A DNA stretch of 55,182 nt, from NCBI RefSeq assembly GCF_000245735.1, contig NZ_AHTH01000051.1, positions 1-55,182 of the forward strand. The letters are read 5' to 3'. The translations under genes and the position numbers were made by a program. The notes beneath the pieces are model-generated. The model did not search any database. It was not told the DNA's origin and was given only the letters and a program-made list of their open reading frames with translations. Shown one piece after another: positions 26,902-36,037 of this stretch. The DNA comes from Alishewanella jeotgali KCTC 22429. Lineage in GTDB: Bacteria > Pseudomonadota > Gammaproteobacteria > Enterobacterales > Alteromonadaceae. The stretch's first letter is position 1. Each line of letters begins with the position of its first letter.

Positions 26902-28863
26902 ATGATCCCTGAATTAGGTCAGCTTACGCTGACATTCGCCTTTGCGCTGTCGGTACTGCTGGGTGTTATTCCACTGATTGGCAGCTATACCGCCAATGAG
27001 CGGGCACTGCTGGTGGCTAAACCTTTATCGGTAGGCTTGTTTGTATTTACGCTGTTGGCCTTTCTGGCGTTAAGTTGGGCCTTCTACCACGATGATTTTA
27101 CCGTCATTAATGTCGCTTCCAACTCCAGCTCAATTTTGCCCTGGTATTTTAAGCTAACGGCAACCTGGGGTTCGCACGAAGGCTCGATGCTGCTATGGGT
27201 GATGATCCTGGCCGCCTGGACCGCCTTGGTGGCGCAGTATTCCAAAGGTCTGCCATTGCTGATGCAGGGACGGATCCTCGGCATTATGGGGCTTATTAAC
27301 GTTGGTTTTATTGCCTTCTCGTTGTTTATGTCCAACCCCTTTGAGCGCAGCCTGCCGTTTTATCCGGTAGAAGGCAGCGATCTTAACCCCTTGCTGCAAG
27401 ACTACGGCATGATTATCCATCCGCCGTTGCTGTATATGGGCTATGTTGGATTTGCGGTGTCCTTTGCTTTTGCCATTGCGGCGCTGCTCGGTGGCAAGTT
27501 CGATAGTACCTGGGCACGCTGGGCAAGGCCCTGGACCCTGGCGGCCTGGTTGTTTTTAACCCTGGGCATTATGCTGGGTAGCTGGTGGGCTTATAAAGAG
27601 CTGGGTTGGGGCGGTTGGTGGTTCTGGGATCCGGTTGAAAATGCCTCCTTTATGCCCTGGCTCGTCGGTACTGCCCTCATTCACAGTCTGGCGGTGACCG
27701 AAAAGCGCGGCACCTTTAAATCCTGGACCGTACTTTTAGCACTGGGTGCCTTTTCGCTAAGCTTAATGGGCGCTTTTTTAGTGCGTTCCGGCGTCTTGGT
27801 GTCGGTGCATTCCTTTGCTGCCGATCCGGAACGCGGCGTGTTTTTACTGATTTTCCTGCTATTGGTGATTGGCGGCTCGCTGCTGCTGTACGCCAGCCGA
27901 ATGCATTCAGTGCGCAGCCAGGCCCGTTATGAGCTGTTCTCGCGCGAAGTGATGCTGTGGGGGAATAACGTCTTTCTGCTCACCGCTACCCTGGTGGTGT
28001 TGCTGGGTACCCTGTTTCCGCTGGTACATAAAGAACTGGGTCTGGGCTCAATTTCGATTGGTGAGCCGTTCTTTAACCAAATGTTCTACTATCTGAATAT
28101 TCCTTTCGCACTGTTACTGGGCTTAGGTCCCTGGGTGCGCTGGAAGCAACAAAAAGCGGCGCCGCTGTTAAAGCCGTTATCGCTGGTGGCTATTTTTGCG
28201 CTGATACTGGCGCTGGGTACTATGGCCGCCACCCAAAGCATCGCCGCTAATCTGGCGCTGCTTGGTTTGTTGCTCGGTGCCTGGGTTGGTGTATCGGCCT
28301 TGTTTGAAATTTATCAGCGTTTACAACAGTTTGGCTCAGTGACTGCTGGTGTAGCCAAATTGCAGGCATCGCATTACGGCATGACAGTCGCGCATATTGG
28401 TTTTGCGGTAATGATCGTCGGTATCGCCATGACGCTGACTTACAGTGAAGAGCGCGATGTGCGGATGGCAATTGGCGATCGGGTAGTACTGGCCGGCTAT
28501 GAGTTTGAATTACAGGATGTGTATAAACTAAATGGCCCTAACTACGGCGGCGAAGCGGCCGAGCTCGATGTTCGCACCGTTGATGGGCGCTATGTTACCC
28601 ACTTACATGCCGAGAAGCGCGAGTACAACATTCAGCGCATGGTGATGACCGAAGCGGCTATTCATGCCCGCTTGAGCCGCGATCTTTATGTGTCGTTGGG
28701 CGAAGCGCTACCGGGAAATGCCTGGGCGATTCGGGTTTACGTAAAACCCTTTGTGCGCTGGATCTGGCTTGGCGGCCTGTTAATGGCTATCGGTGCCCTG
28801 ATTTCGTTATTGGATAAACGCTACCGCCGTACCGGCACCCAAGCGGGAGCCCAACATGCGTAA
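26902..28863 (+). CDS. ccmF: Cytochrome c heme lyase subunit CcmF
   Basis: CcmF attaches heme from CcmE to apocytochrome c. It is a 653-residue protein with about fifteen membrane helices. The WWD motif GWGGWWFWDPVENASFMPW is intact, as are the histidine-bearing loops (TWGSHEGSMLLW, MIIHPPLLYMGY, PLVHKELGLGS). The end overlaps ccmG by 8 bp. Confidence 0.96.
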   Translation: MIPELGQLTLTFAFALSVLLGVIPLIGSYTANERALLVAKPLSVGLFVFTLLAFLALSWAFYHDDFTVINVASNSSSILPWYFKLTATWGSHEGSMLLWVMILAAWTALVAQYSKGLPLLMQGRILGIMGLINVGFIAFSLFMSNPFERSLPFYPVEGSDLNPLLQDYGMIIHPPLLYMGYVGFAVSFAFAIAALLGGKFDSTWARWARPWTLAAWLFLTLGIMLGSWWAYKELGWGGWWFWDPVENASFMPWLVGTALIHSLAVTEKRGTFKSWTVLLALGAFSLSLMGAFLVRSGVLVSVHSFAADPERGVFLLIFLLLVIGGSLLLYASRMHSVRSQARYELFSREVMLWGNNVFLLTATLVVLLGTLFPLVHKELGLGSISIGEPFFNQMFYYLNIPFALLLGLGPWVRWKQQKAAPLLKPLSLVAIFALILALGTMAATQSIAANLALLGLLLGAWVGVSALFEIYQRLQQFGSVTAGVAKLQASHYGMTVAHIGFAVMIVGIAMTLTYSEERDVRMAIGDRVVLAGYEFELQDVYKLNGPNYGGEAAELDVRTVDGRYVTHLHAEKREYNIQRMVMTEAAIHARLSRDLYVSLGEALPGNAWAIRVYVKPFVRWIWLGGLLMAIGALISLLDKRYRRTGTQAGAQHA

Positions 28864-29434
28864 AGTCCTGTTTTATATTCCGTTACTGGCGTTTCTGGGT
28901 TTGTCGTTGTTTTTGCTCAGCGGCTTATTTTCTGATCCGCGCGAGCGTGACTCTGCCATTATTGGCAAGCCGCTGCCGCAATTTGCACTGCCGGACTTGA
29001 TGAGCCCAGAGCAAATCTGGACGCCAGAGAACCTGAAAGGCGAGGCTTACCTGCTGAATGTTTGGGGGATCTGGTGCCCAACCTGTAATGCTGAGCTGGG
29101 TTATATGAGCCAGCTGCGCAACGAGCAGGGGGTGCGGATTATTGGCTTGTACTATGTATTGCCGGAAGATCCGATGTTCGGTGAAGTGTTCGACTTAGCC
29201 AAACTGCAAGCCGATGTGCAAAGCCGCTTGCAGGCCTTTGGTGACCCCTATCAGTTCAATATTCTGGATCGCCAGCGTCGCTTGTCGCTGGATTTGGGCG
29301 TCAGCGGTGCGCCAGAGCATTTTATTGTCGATGCCGACGGTATAGTGCGGGCGCATCATATCGGTGATATCAACCCGCAGGTGTGGCGCAGTAAGCTGGC
29401 ACCAATTTATCAGCAATGGGCGGCCAAACCATGA
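28856..29434 (+). CDS. ccmG: Thiol:disulfide interchange protein CcmG/DsbE
   Basis: CcmG is a membrane-anchored periplasmic thioredoxin-like protein that reduces the CXXCH motif of apocytochrome c. Of 192 residues, 5-24 form the anchor; the active site is WCPTC (Cys74, Cys77) in VWGIWCPTCNAEL, and the cis-proline loop is GVSGAPEHF. The stop overlaps the ccmH start (ATGA). Confidence 0.95.
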   Translation: MRKVLFYIPLLAFLGLSLFLLSGLFSDPRERDSAIIGKPLPQFALPDLMSPEQIWTPENLKGEAYLLNVWGIWCPTCNAELGYMSQLRNEQGVRIIGLYYVLPEDPMFGEVFDLAKLQADVQSRLQAFGDPYQFNILDRQRRLSLDLGVSGAPEHFIVDADGIVRAHHIGDINPQVWRSKLAPIYQQWAAKP

Positions 29435-29934
29435 TAAGACTCGTAATGGTGTTATGCCTGCTGGCCGCAGCACAGCTGCACGCCAGCACCAGTCAGGAGC
29501 TGTTGCAGTTTGAGTCTGAGCAGCAACGGCGTCTTTATGCGCAGTTAACGGCCGAGCTACGTTGCCCGCAATGTCAGAATCAGAATATCGCCGACTCCAA
29601 TGCCGTGGTCGCGGTCGATATGCGCGAAAAAACCCATGAACTGGTGATACAGGGCTATAGCCGGCAGCAGGTGCTGGATTTTATGATCGACCGCTATGGC
29701 AACTTTGTGCATTATCAGCCGCCGGTCAATTCGATCACTATTTGGTTGTGGCTATTACCCGTACTGGTGCTGGTTAGCTTGTTGCTGTTTCAACTGCGCC
29801 GCCGTGCGCTACAACGCAATATGCAGGGCGCTGAACAGCCCAGCGAGGAGGCAGCGCCAGCAAGCCAGCAACAGGCCGCGCTGGATCAGCAATTGGACCA
29901 AATTATTGAACGCTACCGGAGTACCAAACCATGA
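29431..29934 (+). CDS. ccmH: Cytochrome c maturation protein CcmH
   Basis: CcmH receives electrons or the apocytochrome thiols and works with CcmI and CcmF. Translation from ATG 29431, which overlaps the ccmG stop, gives 167 residues with a signal peptide (MIRLVMVLCLLAAAQLHA), the redox motif LRCPQCQNQNIADSNA (Cys45, Cys48) and one C-terminal membrane helix. The upstream in-frame start lacks a reason to be used. Confidence 0.94.
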   Translation: MIRLVMVLCLLAAAQLHASTSQELLQFESEQQRRLYAQLTAELRCPQCQNQNIADSNAVVAVDMREKTHELVIQGYSRQQVLDFMIDRYGNFVHYQPPVNSITIWLWLLPVLVLVSLLLFQLRRRALQRNMQGAEQPSEEAAPASQQQAALDQQLDQIIERYRSTKP

Positions 29935-31160
29935 TGTGGCAGCTATTCGCCGGCGCACTCGCCATGTTGGCGTTAAGTGCCATTTTTATTTGCTGGCCCC
30001 GCCGTGCCAGCGCCCAGAATAATCAGACTCCGGCGCAGTTATTCGAAGAACGCCTGCAATTATTGGCCTTGGCCCGGGATGCCGGTGAGCTGGCAGAGCA
30101 GGATTTCAGCACCGCTGCAGCCGAATTAAAACAGCAGTTTTTGGAGCAGGAACAGCAGGCGATACGCTATCAGCAGCCACGGCATAAGGCCATATTTCAT
30201 CTGACGCTGGTGCTGTTAACGGCTTTAATTGTCGGGCTGACTTATAGTCAGAATGGTCACTACCGCCAGCTAAGCGACTGGGAATATGCACAGCAAAATT
30301 TACCGGCCTTTGGTCAGCGCGCGCTGCTGGGGGAGGGCGAACCTATGGGCGAGCGTGATATGCAGTTATTCTCGCTGGCGCTGCGCACCAAGCTGGCAAA
30401 AGAGGGGGATGATGCCATTGCCTGGATGTTGCTGGGCCGGGTGTGGATGACACTTGGTATGCTGGAGGAAGCGGTAGAGTCGTTTGAGCGCTCGTTAAAG
30501 CTGATGCCGGAGCGTACGCCGGTGTTGATTAGTTACAGTCAGGCCCTGATTATGCTGGGTGGCGATTTGAATCTGGCCAAAGCCGGCCAGAGTGTCGCCA
30601 AGGTATTAATGCGCGAGCCGGAAAACATCGATGCGATTTCGCTGATGGCGTTAATCGCCTATGAGCGCGGTGACAACGAACAAGCGACCGCAGCCTGGCA
30701 GTTGTTGGCGGACAGGTTAGAGCAGGATGATCCGCGGTTAGTGGTGGTGCAGGAACGTTTGAACGAATTAAAAGCTGCGGCGTCTGAGACATTGGTCAGC
30801 AGCTCCGCTGCACAGACCGCTGGCCGTTCAGTAAGCTTGACGTTACAAGTCAGTAATGAGCTCGCCAGCGCGCATCCGGACGCCGTACTGTTGGTCTTTG
30901 TCAGAGCCGCAGGCGGACCGGCCGTGCCTTTGGCCGCGAAGCGTTTACCGATGCAGGCGGGAGTGCTGAATGTTACCCTGACGGTCGACGATGCGATGCA
31001 GCCGGGTTGGGATCTGAATCAGGCTGAACTTATTGAAGTGGTAGCGCGTATGGCAGTGTCAGGTTCAGTGGAGCGCACTGCTCAGGATGTTGAAGTGGTA
31101 TCAGCGCCGCTGGAGTTTACAGCAACTGATCTTCGTTTAGCCTTAACTCTGGAAGAGTAA
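29931..31160 (+). CDS. ccmI: c-type cytochrome biogenesis protein CcmI
   Basis: CcmI is the apocytochrome chaperone of the heme lyase complex. The 409-residue protein has two membrane helices (about 4-23 and 92-110) and TPR-like repeats from about 145 to 260 (WMLLGRVWMTLGMLEEAVES, then NIDAISLMALIAYERGDNEQ). A C-terminal beta-rich domain follows. It is the last ccm gene and is followed 2 bp later by mlaA on the same strand, which may be co-transcribed. Confidence 0.92.
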   Translation: MMWQLFAGALAMLALSAIFICWPRRASAQNNQTPAQLFEERLQLLALARDAGELAEQDFSTAAAELKQQFLEQEQQAIRYQQPRHKAIFHLTLVLLTALIVGLTYSQNGHYRQLSDWEYAQQNLPAFGQRALLGEGEPMGERDMQLFSLALRTKLAKEGDDAIAWMLLGRVWMTLGMLEEAVESFERSLKLMPERTPVLISYSQALIMLGGDLNLAKAGQSVAKVLMREPENIDAISLMALIAYERGDNEQATAAWQLLADRLEQDDPRLVVVQERLNELKAAASETLVSSSAAQTAGRSVSLTLQVSNELASAHPDAVLLVFVRAAGGPAVPLAAKRLPMQAGVLNVTLTVDDAMQPGWDLNQAELIEVVARMAVSGSVERTAQDVEVVSAPLEFTATDLRLALTLEE

Positions 31161-31161
31161 T

Positions 31162-31965
31162 ATGTTATCTCCGATAAAAAGTGTCGCGCTGTTGCTAACG
31201 GCGGTATTGCTAACTGGCTGTGCCAGCTCAAAACAAGCAGAGCAGCAAGCGGCGACAGCGGGAACAGCCGCGCAACAAGCGCCGAGGACTGTCGTATATG
31301 ACGATCCGCGTGATCCCTGGGAGCGGGTGAACCGGCCATTATTTGACTTTAACCTCGATGTGCTGGACGAGTATCTGCTGCGCCCGGCAACGGTCGGTTA
31401 TATGACGATAGTGCCCAAGCCTGCGCGCAAAGGCCTGAAGAATGTGGTCGATAACCTGGGTGAGCCAGCGAGTTTTCTAAACAGTGTGTTACAAGCCAAG
31501 CCGGAAAAGGCCGCCGTAAGTGCAGGTCGTTTTCTGGTAAACAGCACCGTTGGCATCGTCGGCTTATTTGATGTTGCCAGAAAAATCGGCCTGGAACCGG
31601 CTGATGAAGACTTTAACCAGACTCTGGCCGTCTGGGGCGTTGGTGATGGCCCTTATTTAATGGTGCCGGCGCGCGGCCCAACAACAATCCGCGGTACCGC
31701 GGGCGGTATTGTCGATAACCTGTATTTCCCGCTGGGCTTGTTAAATACGCCACTAACCCTGACCCGCGCGGCGATTATGGCGCTGGATGCCCGCGAAGAG
31801 CTGATGCAGGTGGAAGACATGCTGAACAACTCGCTTGATCCTTACTCGTTTGTGAAGGAAGCCTACTTCCAGCGCCAACGCTTTAAGATCTACGACGGCA
31901 ACCCACCGCCACCGGAAGAAACCCTGGATGACGACACCCTCGATTTCCTCGACGAAATCGAATAA
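31162..31965 (+). CDS. mlaA: Phospholipid-binding lipoprotein MlaA (VacJ)
   Basis: MlaA removes misplaced phospholipids from the outer leaflet of the outer membrane for return by the Mla pathway. The 267-residue precursor has a lipobox LLTGC (Cys20) and the family core DPWERVNRPLFDFNLDVLDEYLLRP, then NLGEPASFLNSVLQ and FLVNSTVGIVGLFDVA. The C-terminal tail is acidic. Its stop lies directly at a dispersed repeat. No other mla genes are in the window. Confidence 0.94.
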   Translation: MLSPIKSVALLLTAVLLTGCASSKQAEQQAATAGTAAQQAPRTVVYDDPRDPWERVNRPLFDFNLDVLDEYLLRPATVGYMTIVPKPARKGLKNVVDNLGEPASFLNSVLQAKPEKAAVSAGRFLVNSTVGIVGLFDVARKIGLEPADEDFNQTLAVWGVGDGPYLMVPARGPTTIRGTAGGIVDNLYFPLGLLNTPLTLTRAAIMALDAREELMQVEDMLNNSLDPYSFVKEAYFQRQRFKIYDGNPPPPEETLDDDTLDFLDEIE

Positions 31966-32060
31966 CTTATCCACAGCACTTCCTGCTTATAAATGGCACC
32001 GGTCTGACCAGTTTATCCATAGCACTCCTTTTTTCTCGGAAAATCAGGGTCTGACCAGCT
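31966..32060 (-). repeat. Two dispersed-repeat units between mlaA and wecB
   Basis: On the minus strand the first unit (32060-32011 region) reads AGCTGGTCAGACCCTGATTTT, an A-rich centre and GGAGTGCTATGGATAAAC. The second reads AACTGGTCAGACCGGTGCC, TTTATAAGCAGGAA and GTGCTGTGGATAAG. The second holds a perfect DnaA box at 31967-31975; the first a one-mismatch box (TTATCCATA). Confidence 0.85.
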
Positions 32061-32096
32061 GGCAAACCTAACCAGGTTAAGAAACAGAGGGACAAA

Positions 32097-33221
32097 ATGA
32101 TTAAAGTACTAAGCGTGTTCGGTACCCGGCCAGAAGCCATCAAGATGGCGCCGCTGGTTAATCAGTTAAAGCAGGATGCTGCCTTTGATAGCCGGGTCTG
32201 CGTCACCGGTCAGCACCGGGAAATGTTGGATCAGGTATTAAAACTCTTTGAGATCAAGCCTGAATACGATCTCGCTATCATGAAGCCTGGTCAGGACCTG
32301 TATGATGTTACGACCAGTATTCTGTTAAATATCAAACCGGTACTGCGTGAGTTCCAGCCGGATATCGTCTTGGTACACGGTGATACCAGTACGACCTTTG
32401 CCGCTGCGCTGGCCTGTTATTATGAAAAGATTGCCGTGGGCCATGTTGAGGCTGGCTTACGTACCGGCAATATCTATAGTCCCTGGCCGGAAGAGGCAAA
32501 CCGCAAATTGACTGGTGCCTTAACCCGGCTGCATTTTGCGCCAACCCAAACTTCCGCGGATAACTTGCTGGCCGAGCGGGTTGCACCTGAGCATATCGTG
32601 ATCACCGGGAATACCGTTATCGATGCTTTGCTGCAAGTGGTGGCAAAGATTGAAGGCAATGCGGAATTAAATCAGCAATTTGCTGCGCAGTTTCCCTTTG
32701 TCCAGCCTGAGCGGCGGATGATTCTGGTTACGGGCCATCGGCGCGAAAGTTTCGGTGGTGGCTTTGAGCAGATCTGTGCTGCCCTGGCTGACATCGCGAA
32801 AAGCTTCCCGGACTGCGACATCGTGTACCCGGTGCATTTGAATCCCAATGTTAAGGAGCCGGTCTATCGGCTGCTGAGCGGCGTGTCGAATGTGCATCTG
32901 ATCCCACCACAGGATTATCTGCCATTCGTTTATCTGATGAACCGCAGCTATCTGGTATTAACCGACTCGGGTGGTATTCAGGAAGAGGCACCGTCTTTAG
33001 GTAAGCCAGTACTGGTAATGCGCGATACTACAGAGCGGCCGGAAGCCGTTGCCGCCGGCACGGTTAAACTGGTCGGTACCGACAAAGCAAAAATTGTCAG
33101 CGAAGTGACGAGATTACTCACGGATAGTAGCTACTACGAGAGTATGAGCTTTGCCCATAACCCCTATGGTGATGGCAACGCCTGTAGCCGTATTTTAGCC
33201 AGCCTGAAAACGCTCCGCTAA
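32097..33221 (+). CDS. wecB: UDP-N-acetylglucosamine 2-epimerase (non-hydrolysing)
   Basis: The enzyme converts UDP-GlcNAc to UDP-ManNAc for surface polysaccharide. The 374-residue GT-B fold protein shows [50 protein letters not shown] and the nucleotide site [17 protein letters not shown]. Catalytic acidic residues and histidines are in these motifs. It stands alone between two repeat clusters. The SD GAGGGACAAA is just upstream of the ATG. Confidence 0.94.
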   Translation: MIKVLSVFGTRPEAIKMAPLVNQLKQDAAFDSRVCVTGQHREMLDQVLKLFEIKPEYDLAIMKPGQDLYDVTTSILLNIKPVLREFQPDIVLVHGDTSTTFAAALACYYEKIAVGHVEAGLRTGNIYSPWPEEANRKLTGALTRLHFAPTQTSADNLLAERVAPEHIVITGNTVIDALLQVVAKIEGNAELNQQFAAQFPFVQPERRMILVTGHRRESFGGGFEQICAALADIAKSFPDCDIVYPVHLNPNVKEPVYRLLSGVSNVHLIPPQDYLPFVYLMNRSYLVLTDSGGIQEEAPSLGKPVLVMRDTTERPEAVAAGTVKLVGTDKAKIVSEVTRLLTDSSYYESMSFAHNPYGDGNACSRILASLKTLR

Positions 33222-33232
33222 CCCTCCTTCAT

Positions 33233-33410
33233 ACCTACAGCACTCCCTTTTTTTGGGAAAATTGTTATCTACAGCACTCCGGTACCGGTAAGACCTCAGA
33301 GGTCAGGCCGGTACCGGAGAATAATATGAACGCCTCCACTAAAGCGTCAGGGGCGGTAATCTGAAAGGATGGATACCCCTGGTCACGGCATCGGAGTGCT
33401 GTGGATAAGT
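33233..33410. repeat. Dispersed-repeat cluster containing an IS remnant
   Basis: From the left, a minus-orientation unit (ACAGCACTCCC ... TTATCTACAGC), a minus short-type piece (ACAGCACTCCGGTACCGG) and then a plus-orientation unit beginning GGTCAGGCCGGTACCGGAG at 33301. This last unit is split by the 75-bp IS end and resumes as GGAGTGCTGTGGATAAGT, with a perfect DnaA box at 33400-33408. The cluster fills most of the 291-bp gap before cysD. Confidence 0.82.
33320..33394 (+). mobile_element. Truncated left end of an IS1111-type element
   Basis: These 75 bases match the left end of the IS at 22464-22538 with about two substitutions. They include the left inverted repeat ATATGAACGCCTCC and the GGATACCCCTG arm, then stop at GGCATCG and pass straight into repeat sequence GGAGTGCTG. 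The left junction is identical to the intact insertion. No transposase or right end remains. Confidence 0.85.
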
Positions 33411-33512
33411 TACAGACATCTGGATGGAAATAAGTTATTCCAAAACACGATAATTGCCGCGCTAGCGTTCTGGTAAGCTGCCGCCATCACTTATCCTGAT
33501 GTTGGAGTTGTT

Positions 33513-34463
33513 ATGGCCACACCTAGCTTGAGCCATCTAAAAGCCCTCGAGAACGAGTCTATTCAAATTTTCCGTGAAGTGGTTGCCGAGTTCGAGAATC
33601 CGGTGATGCTGTACTCGGTAGGGAAAGACTCCTCTGTACTACTGCATTTGGCGCGCAAAGCCTTTTACCCCGGTAAAATTCCGTTCCCGCTGTTGCATGT
33701 CGATACCACCTGGAAATTCAAAGAGATGATTGCGTTTCGCGACCAGATGGCGAAACAACATGGTTTTGAGCTGCTGGTGCACATCAATCCGGATGGCCTG
33801 GCACTGAATGTCGGACCTTTTAGCCATGGCAGTGCCAAGCATACCGATATTATGAAAACCCAGAGCCTGAAACAGGCTCTGGATAAGTATAAGTTCGATG
33901 CTGCCTTTGGTGGGGCACGGCGTGATGAAGAAAAATCCCGCGCCAAAGAGCGGGTGTACTCATTCCGTGATCGCAACCATCGCTGGGACCCGAAAAATCA
34001 GCGCCCGGAGCTGTGGAACATCTACAATGGCCGGGTCGATAAAGGCGAAAGTATCCGCGTGTTCCCGCTCTCCAACTGGACCGAGCTGGATATTTGGCAA
34101 TACATCTATCTGGAAAATATCGAAATTCCTAAGTTGTATTTTGCCAAGGAGCGGCCGGTGGTAGAGCGCGACGGCACCCTGATTATGGTGGATGACGAGC
34201 GCATGCCGCTTAAAGATGGCGAAGTGCCGCAGCTTAAACAAGTACGTTTCAGAACCCTCGGCTGTTATCCGCTGACGGGCGCAGTAGAGTCCGCTGCCGC
34301 AACGCTGCCGGAGATTATCCAGGAAATGCTGCTGACCAAAACCTCCGAACGGCAGGGGCGGGTGATCGATCACGATAGCAGTGGCTCGATGGAAAAGAAA
34401 AAATTGAAGGTTACTTTTAAGGTCAGAGGTTATCGTTATGAGTCATGCATCACCATTAATTGA
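33513..34463 (+). CDS. cysD: Sulfate adenylyltransferase small subunit CysD, with altered C-terminus
   Basis: CysD with CysN makes adenosine 5'-phosphosulfate from sulfate and ATP. The PP-loop [20 protein letters not shown] and the [15 protein letters not shown] motif are intact. The frame as given is 316 residues and ends [20 protein letters not shown], which is unlike the family. One base away, bases 34406-34420 read Glu-Gly-Tyr-Phe-stop (GAAGGTTACTTTTAA), the normal CysD end. A single missing A in the run of six A at 34398-34403 would explain this, as a real deletion, slippage site or sequencing error. The catalytic body is unaffected. Confidence 0.92.
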   Translation: MATPSLSHLKALENESIQIFREVVAEFENPVMLYSVGKDSSVLLHLARKAFYPGKIPFPLLHVDTTWKFKEMIAFRDQMAKQHGFELLVHINPDGLALNVGPFSHGSAKHTDIMKTQSLKQALDKYKFDAAFGGARRDEEKSRAKERVYSFRDRNHRWDPKNQRPELWNIYNGRVDKGESIRVFPLSNWTELDIWQYIYLENIEIPKLYFAKERPVVERDGTLIMVDDERMPLKDGEVPQLKQVRFRTLGCYPLTGAVESAAATLPEIIQEMLLTKTSERQGRVIDHDSSGSMEKKKLKVTFKVRGYRYESCITIN

Positions 34464-35841
34464 ACAAGATATTCTGGCCTACCTAAAACAACACGAAAAC
34501 AAGCAGTTACTGCGGTTTATTACCTGTGGCAGTGTTGATGATGGTAAAAGTACCCTGATCGGCCGGCTGTTACACGACAGCAAAATGATCTTTGAAGATC
34601 AGCTGGCGGCTATTACCGAAGACAGTAAAAAAGTCGGCACTCAGGGCAATAAGGTTGACCTGGCACTTTTGGTCGACGGTCTGCAATCTGAGCGCGAGCA
34701 GGGCATTACCATCGATGTAGCGTATCGTTATTTCTCGACCGATAAGCGCAAATTTATTATTGCAGATACGCCAGGCCACGAGCAGTATACCCGTAATATG
34801 GCAACCGGCGCCTCGACCTGTGATCTGGCGATCATCCTGATTGATGCGCGTAAAGGCGTACAAACCCAAACCCGGCGACATAGCTTTATTTGCTCATTGC
34901 TGGGCATCAAGCATGTGATCGTAGCCATTAACAAAATGGATCTGGTGGACTATTCGCAAAGTCGCTACAAGGAAATTCAGGATGATTATTTGCAACTGGC
35001 TGGGGCGTTAGATATTCCGGATATCCGCTTTGTGCCGATCTCGGCGCTGGAAGGCGATAATGTGGTGAACACCAGTGAAAAGCTAAGCTGGTTCCGTGGT
35101 TCAACCTTAATGCAATATCTGGAAAACATCGACATCAGTCCGGTCGCCAATGAGGATTTCCGCTTCCCGGTGCAACTGGTAAGCCGGCCAAACTCCGAGT
35201 TTCGTGGCTTTCAGGGTACCATTACCTCAGGCAGTATCGCAGTAGGTGACGCGGTGCGGGTGCTGCCATCAGGTACAGTCTCTACCGTCAAAGAGATCGT
35301 GACTTTCGATGGTAACCTGGTTTCAGCTCACTCTGGCCAGGCTGTCACGCTGACCCTGAATGATGAAGTGGATATTAGCCGCGGCAATATGTTGGTGAAA
35401 AAAGATGCCTTGCCGCACGTGTCATCACGCCTGCGCGCCAAACTGATTTGGATGCATGAAAATGCGATGAAGCCAGAGCGGCAGTACTACATTAAATTCG
35501 CCTGCAAGACCACATCCGGTGAAGTTGAGAAGTTGCATTACCGTATAGATGTGAACACCCTGGCTGAAAAAACGGCAGAAGTCTTGGCAATGAATGAAAT
35601 TGGCCTGGTCGATCTGAAGCTGGCCGAGCCAATGCCATTTGATGCCTATAGCAAAAACAAGCAAACCGGCGCCTTTGTTATCATCGACAGGCTGAGCAAC
35701 CTGACAGTAGGCGCGGGGATGATCGAAGCCGCGCTGGTGAATCAGCAGCCGACGCAAGCTCCTATCGAAGGACTGTCTGCCTTTGAATATGAGTTAATCC
35801 AGTTACTGCGTAAACACTTCCCGCAACTGCAGAATCGATAA
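34438..35841 (+). CDS. cysN: Sulfate adenylyltransferase subunit CysN (GTPase)
   Basis: CysN couples GTP hydrolysis to APS synthesis by CysD. The 467-residue EF-Tu-like protein has G1 [18 protein letters not shown]3 [12 protein letters not shown] and G4 NKMD, followed by two beta-barrel domains. It has no fused APS kinase (CysC) domain. The ATG lies 17 bases after the expected canonical cysD stop, with SD AGAGGT; in the sequence as given it overlaps the extended cysD frame by 26 bp. Confidence 0.96.
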   Translation: MSHASPLIEQDILAYLKQHENKQLLRFITCGSVDDGKSTLIGRLLHDSKMIFEDQLAAITEDSKKVGTQGNKVDLALLVDGLQSEREQGITIDVAYRYFSTDKRKFIIADTPGHEQYTRNMATGASTCDLAIILIDARKGVQTQTRRHSFICSLLGIKHVIVAINKMDLVDYSQSRYKEIQDDYLQLAGALDIPDIRFVPISALEGDNVVNTSEKLSWFRGSTLMQYLENIDISPVANEDFRFPVQLVSRPNSEFRGFQGTITSGSIAVGDAVRVLPSGTVSTVKEIVTFDGNLVSAHSGQAVTLTLNDEVDISRGNMLVKKDALPHVSSRLRAKLIWMHENAMKPERQYYIKFACKTTSGEVEKLHYRIDVNTLAEKTAEVLAMNEIGLVDLKLAEPMPFDAYSKNKQTGAFVIIDRLSNLTVGAGMIEAALVNQQPTQAPIEGLSAFEYELIQLLRKHFPQLQNR

Positions 35842-35868
35842 GTATTTTCCGTATCGAAAAGGGGTGGC

Positions 35869-35896
35869 GGCGCCGGCTTAGTTTTCAGCTGGCGCC
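35869..35896 (+). terminator. Possible terminator after cysN
   Basis: GGCGCCGGCT (35869-35878) pairs with AGCTGGCGCC (35887-35896), including one G-U pair, around an 8-base loop. It is followed by GTATTCTT, a weak T-tract. Confidence 0.4.
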
Positions 35897-36037
35897 GTAT
35901 TCTTGAGGATTAGGCACTATTCTTGATAACCAGCTGCAATCAAAGCTTATGGATAGGCGGTAATGCAATTGAAAATTTGCTTAATTCCCGCGATCATTTA
36001 AAGTAAAAGCATACCTAAAGGACTTCAAGGATTGAGT

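Noticed and set aside
6352..33410. DnaA boxes as a replication origin
   Set aside because: The boxes are spread singly or in small arrays over 27 kb inside repeats. There is no dnaA, dnaN, gidA or AT-rich unwinding region.
33960..34373. 137-codon open frame on the minus strand in cysD
   Set aside because: It is fully antisense to a conserved gene, with composition explained by cysD codons.
35842..36037. Riboswitch or small RNA between cysN and manC
   Set aside because: Apart from the hairpin at 35869-35896 I see no known motif or clear promoter here.
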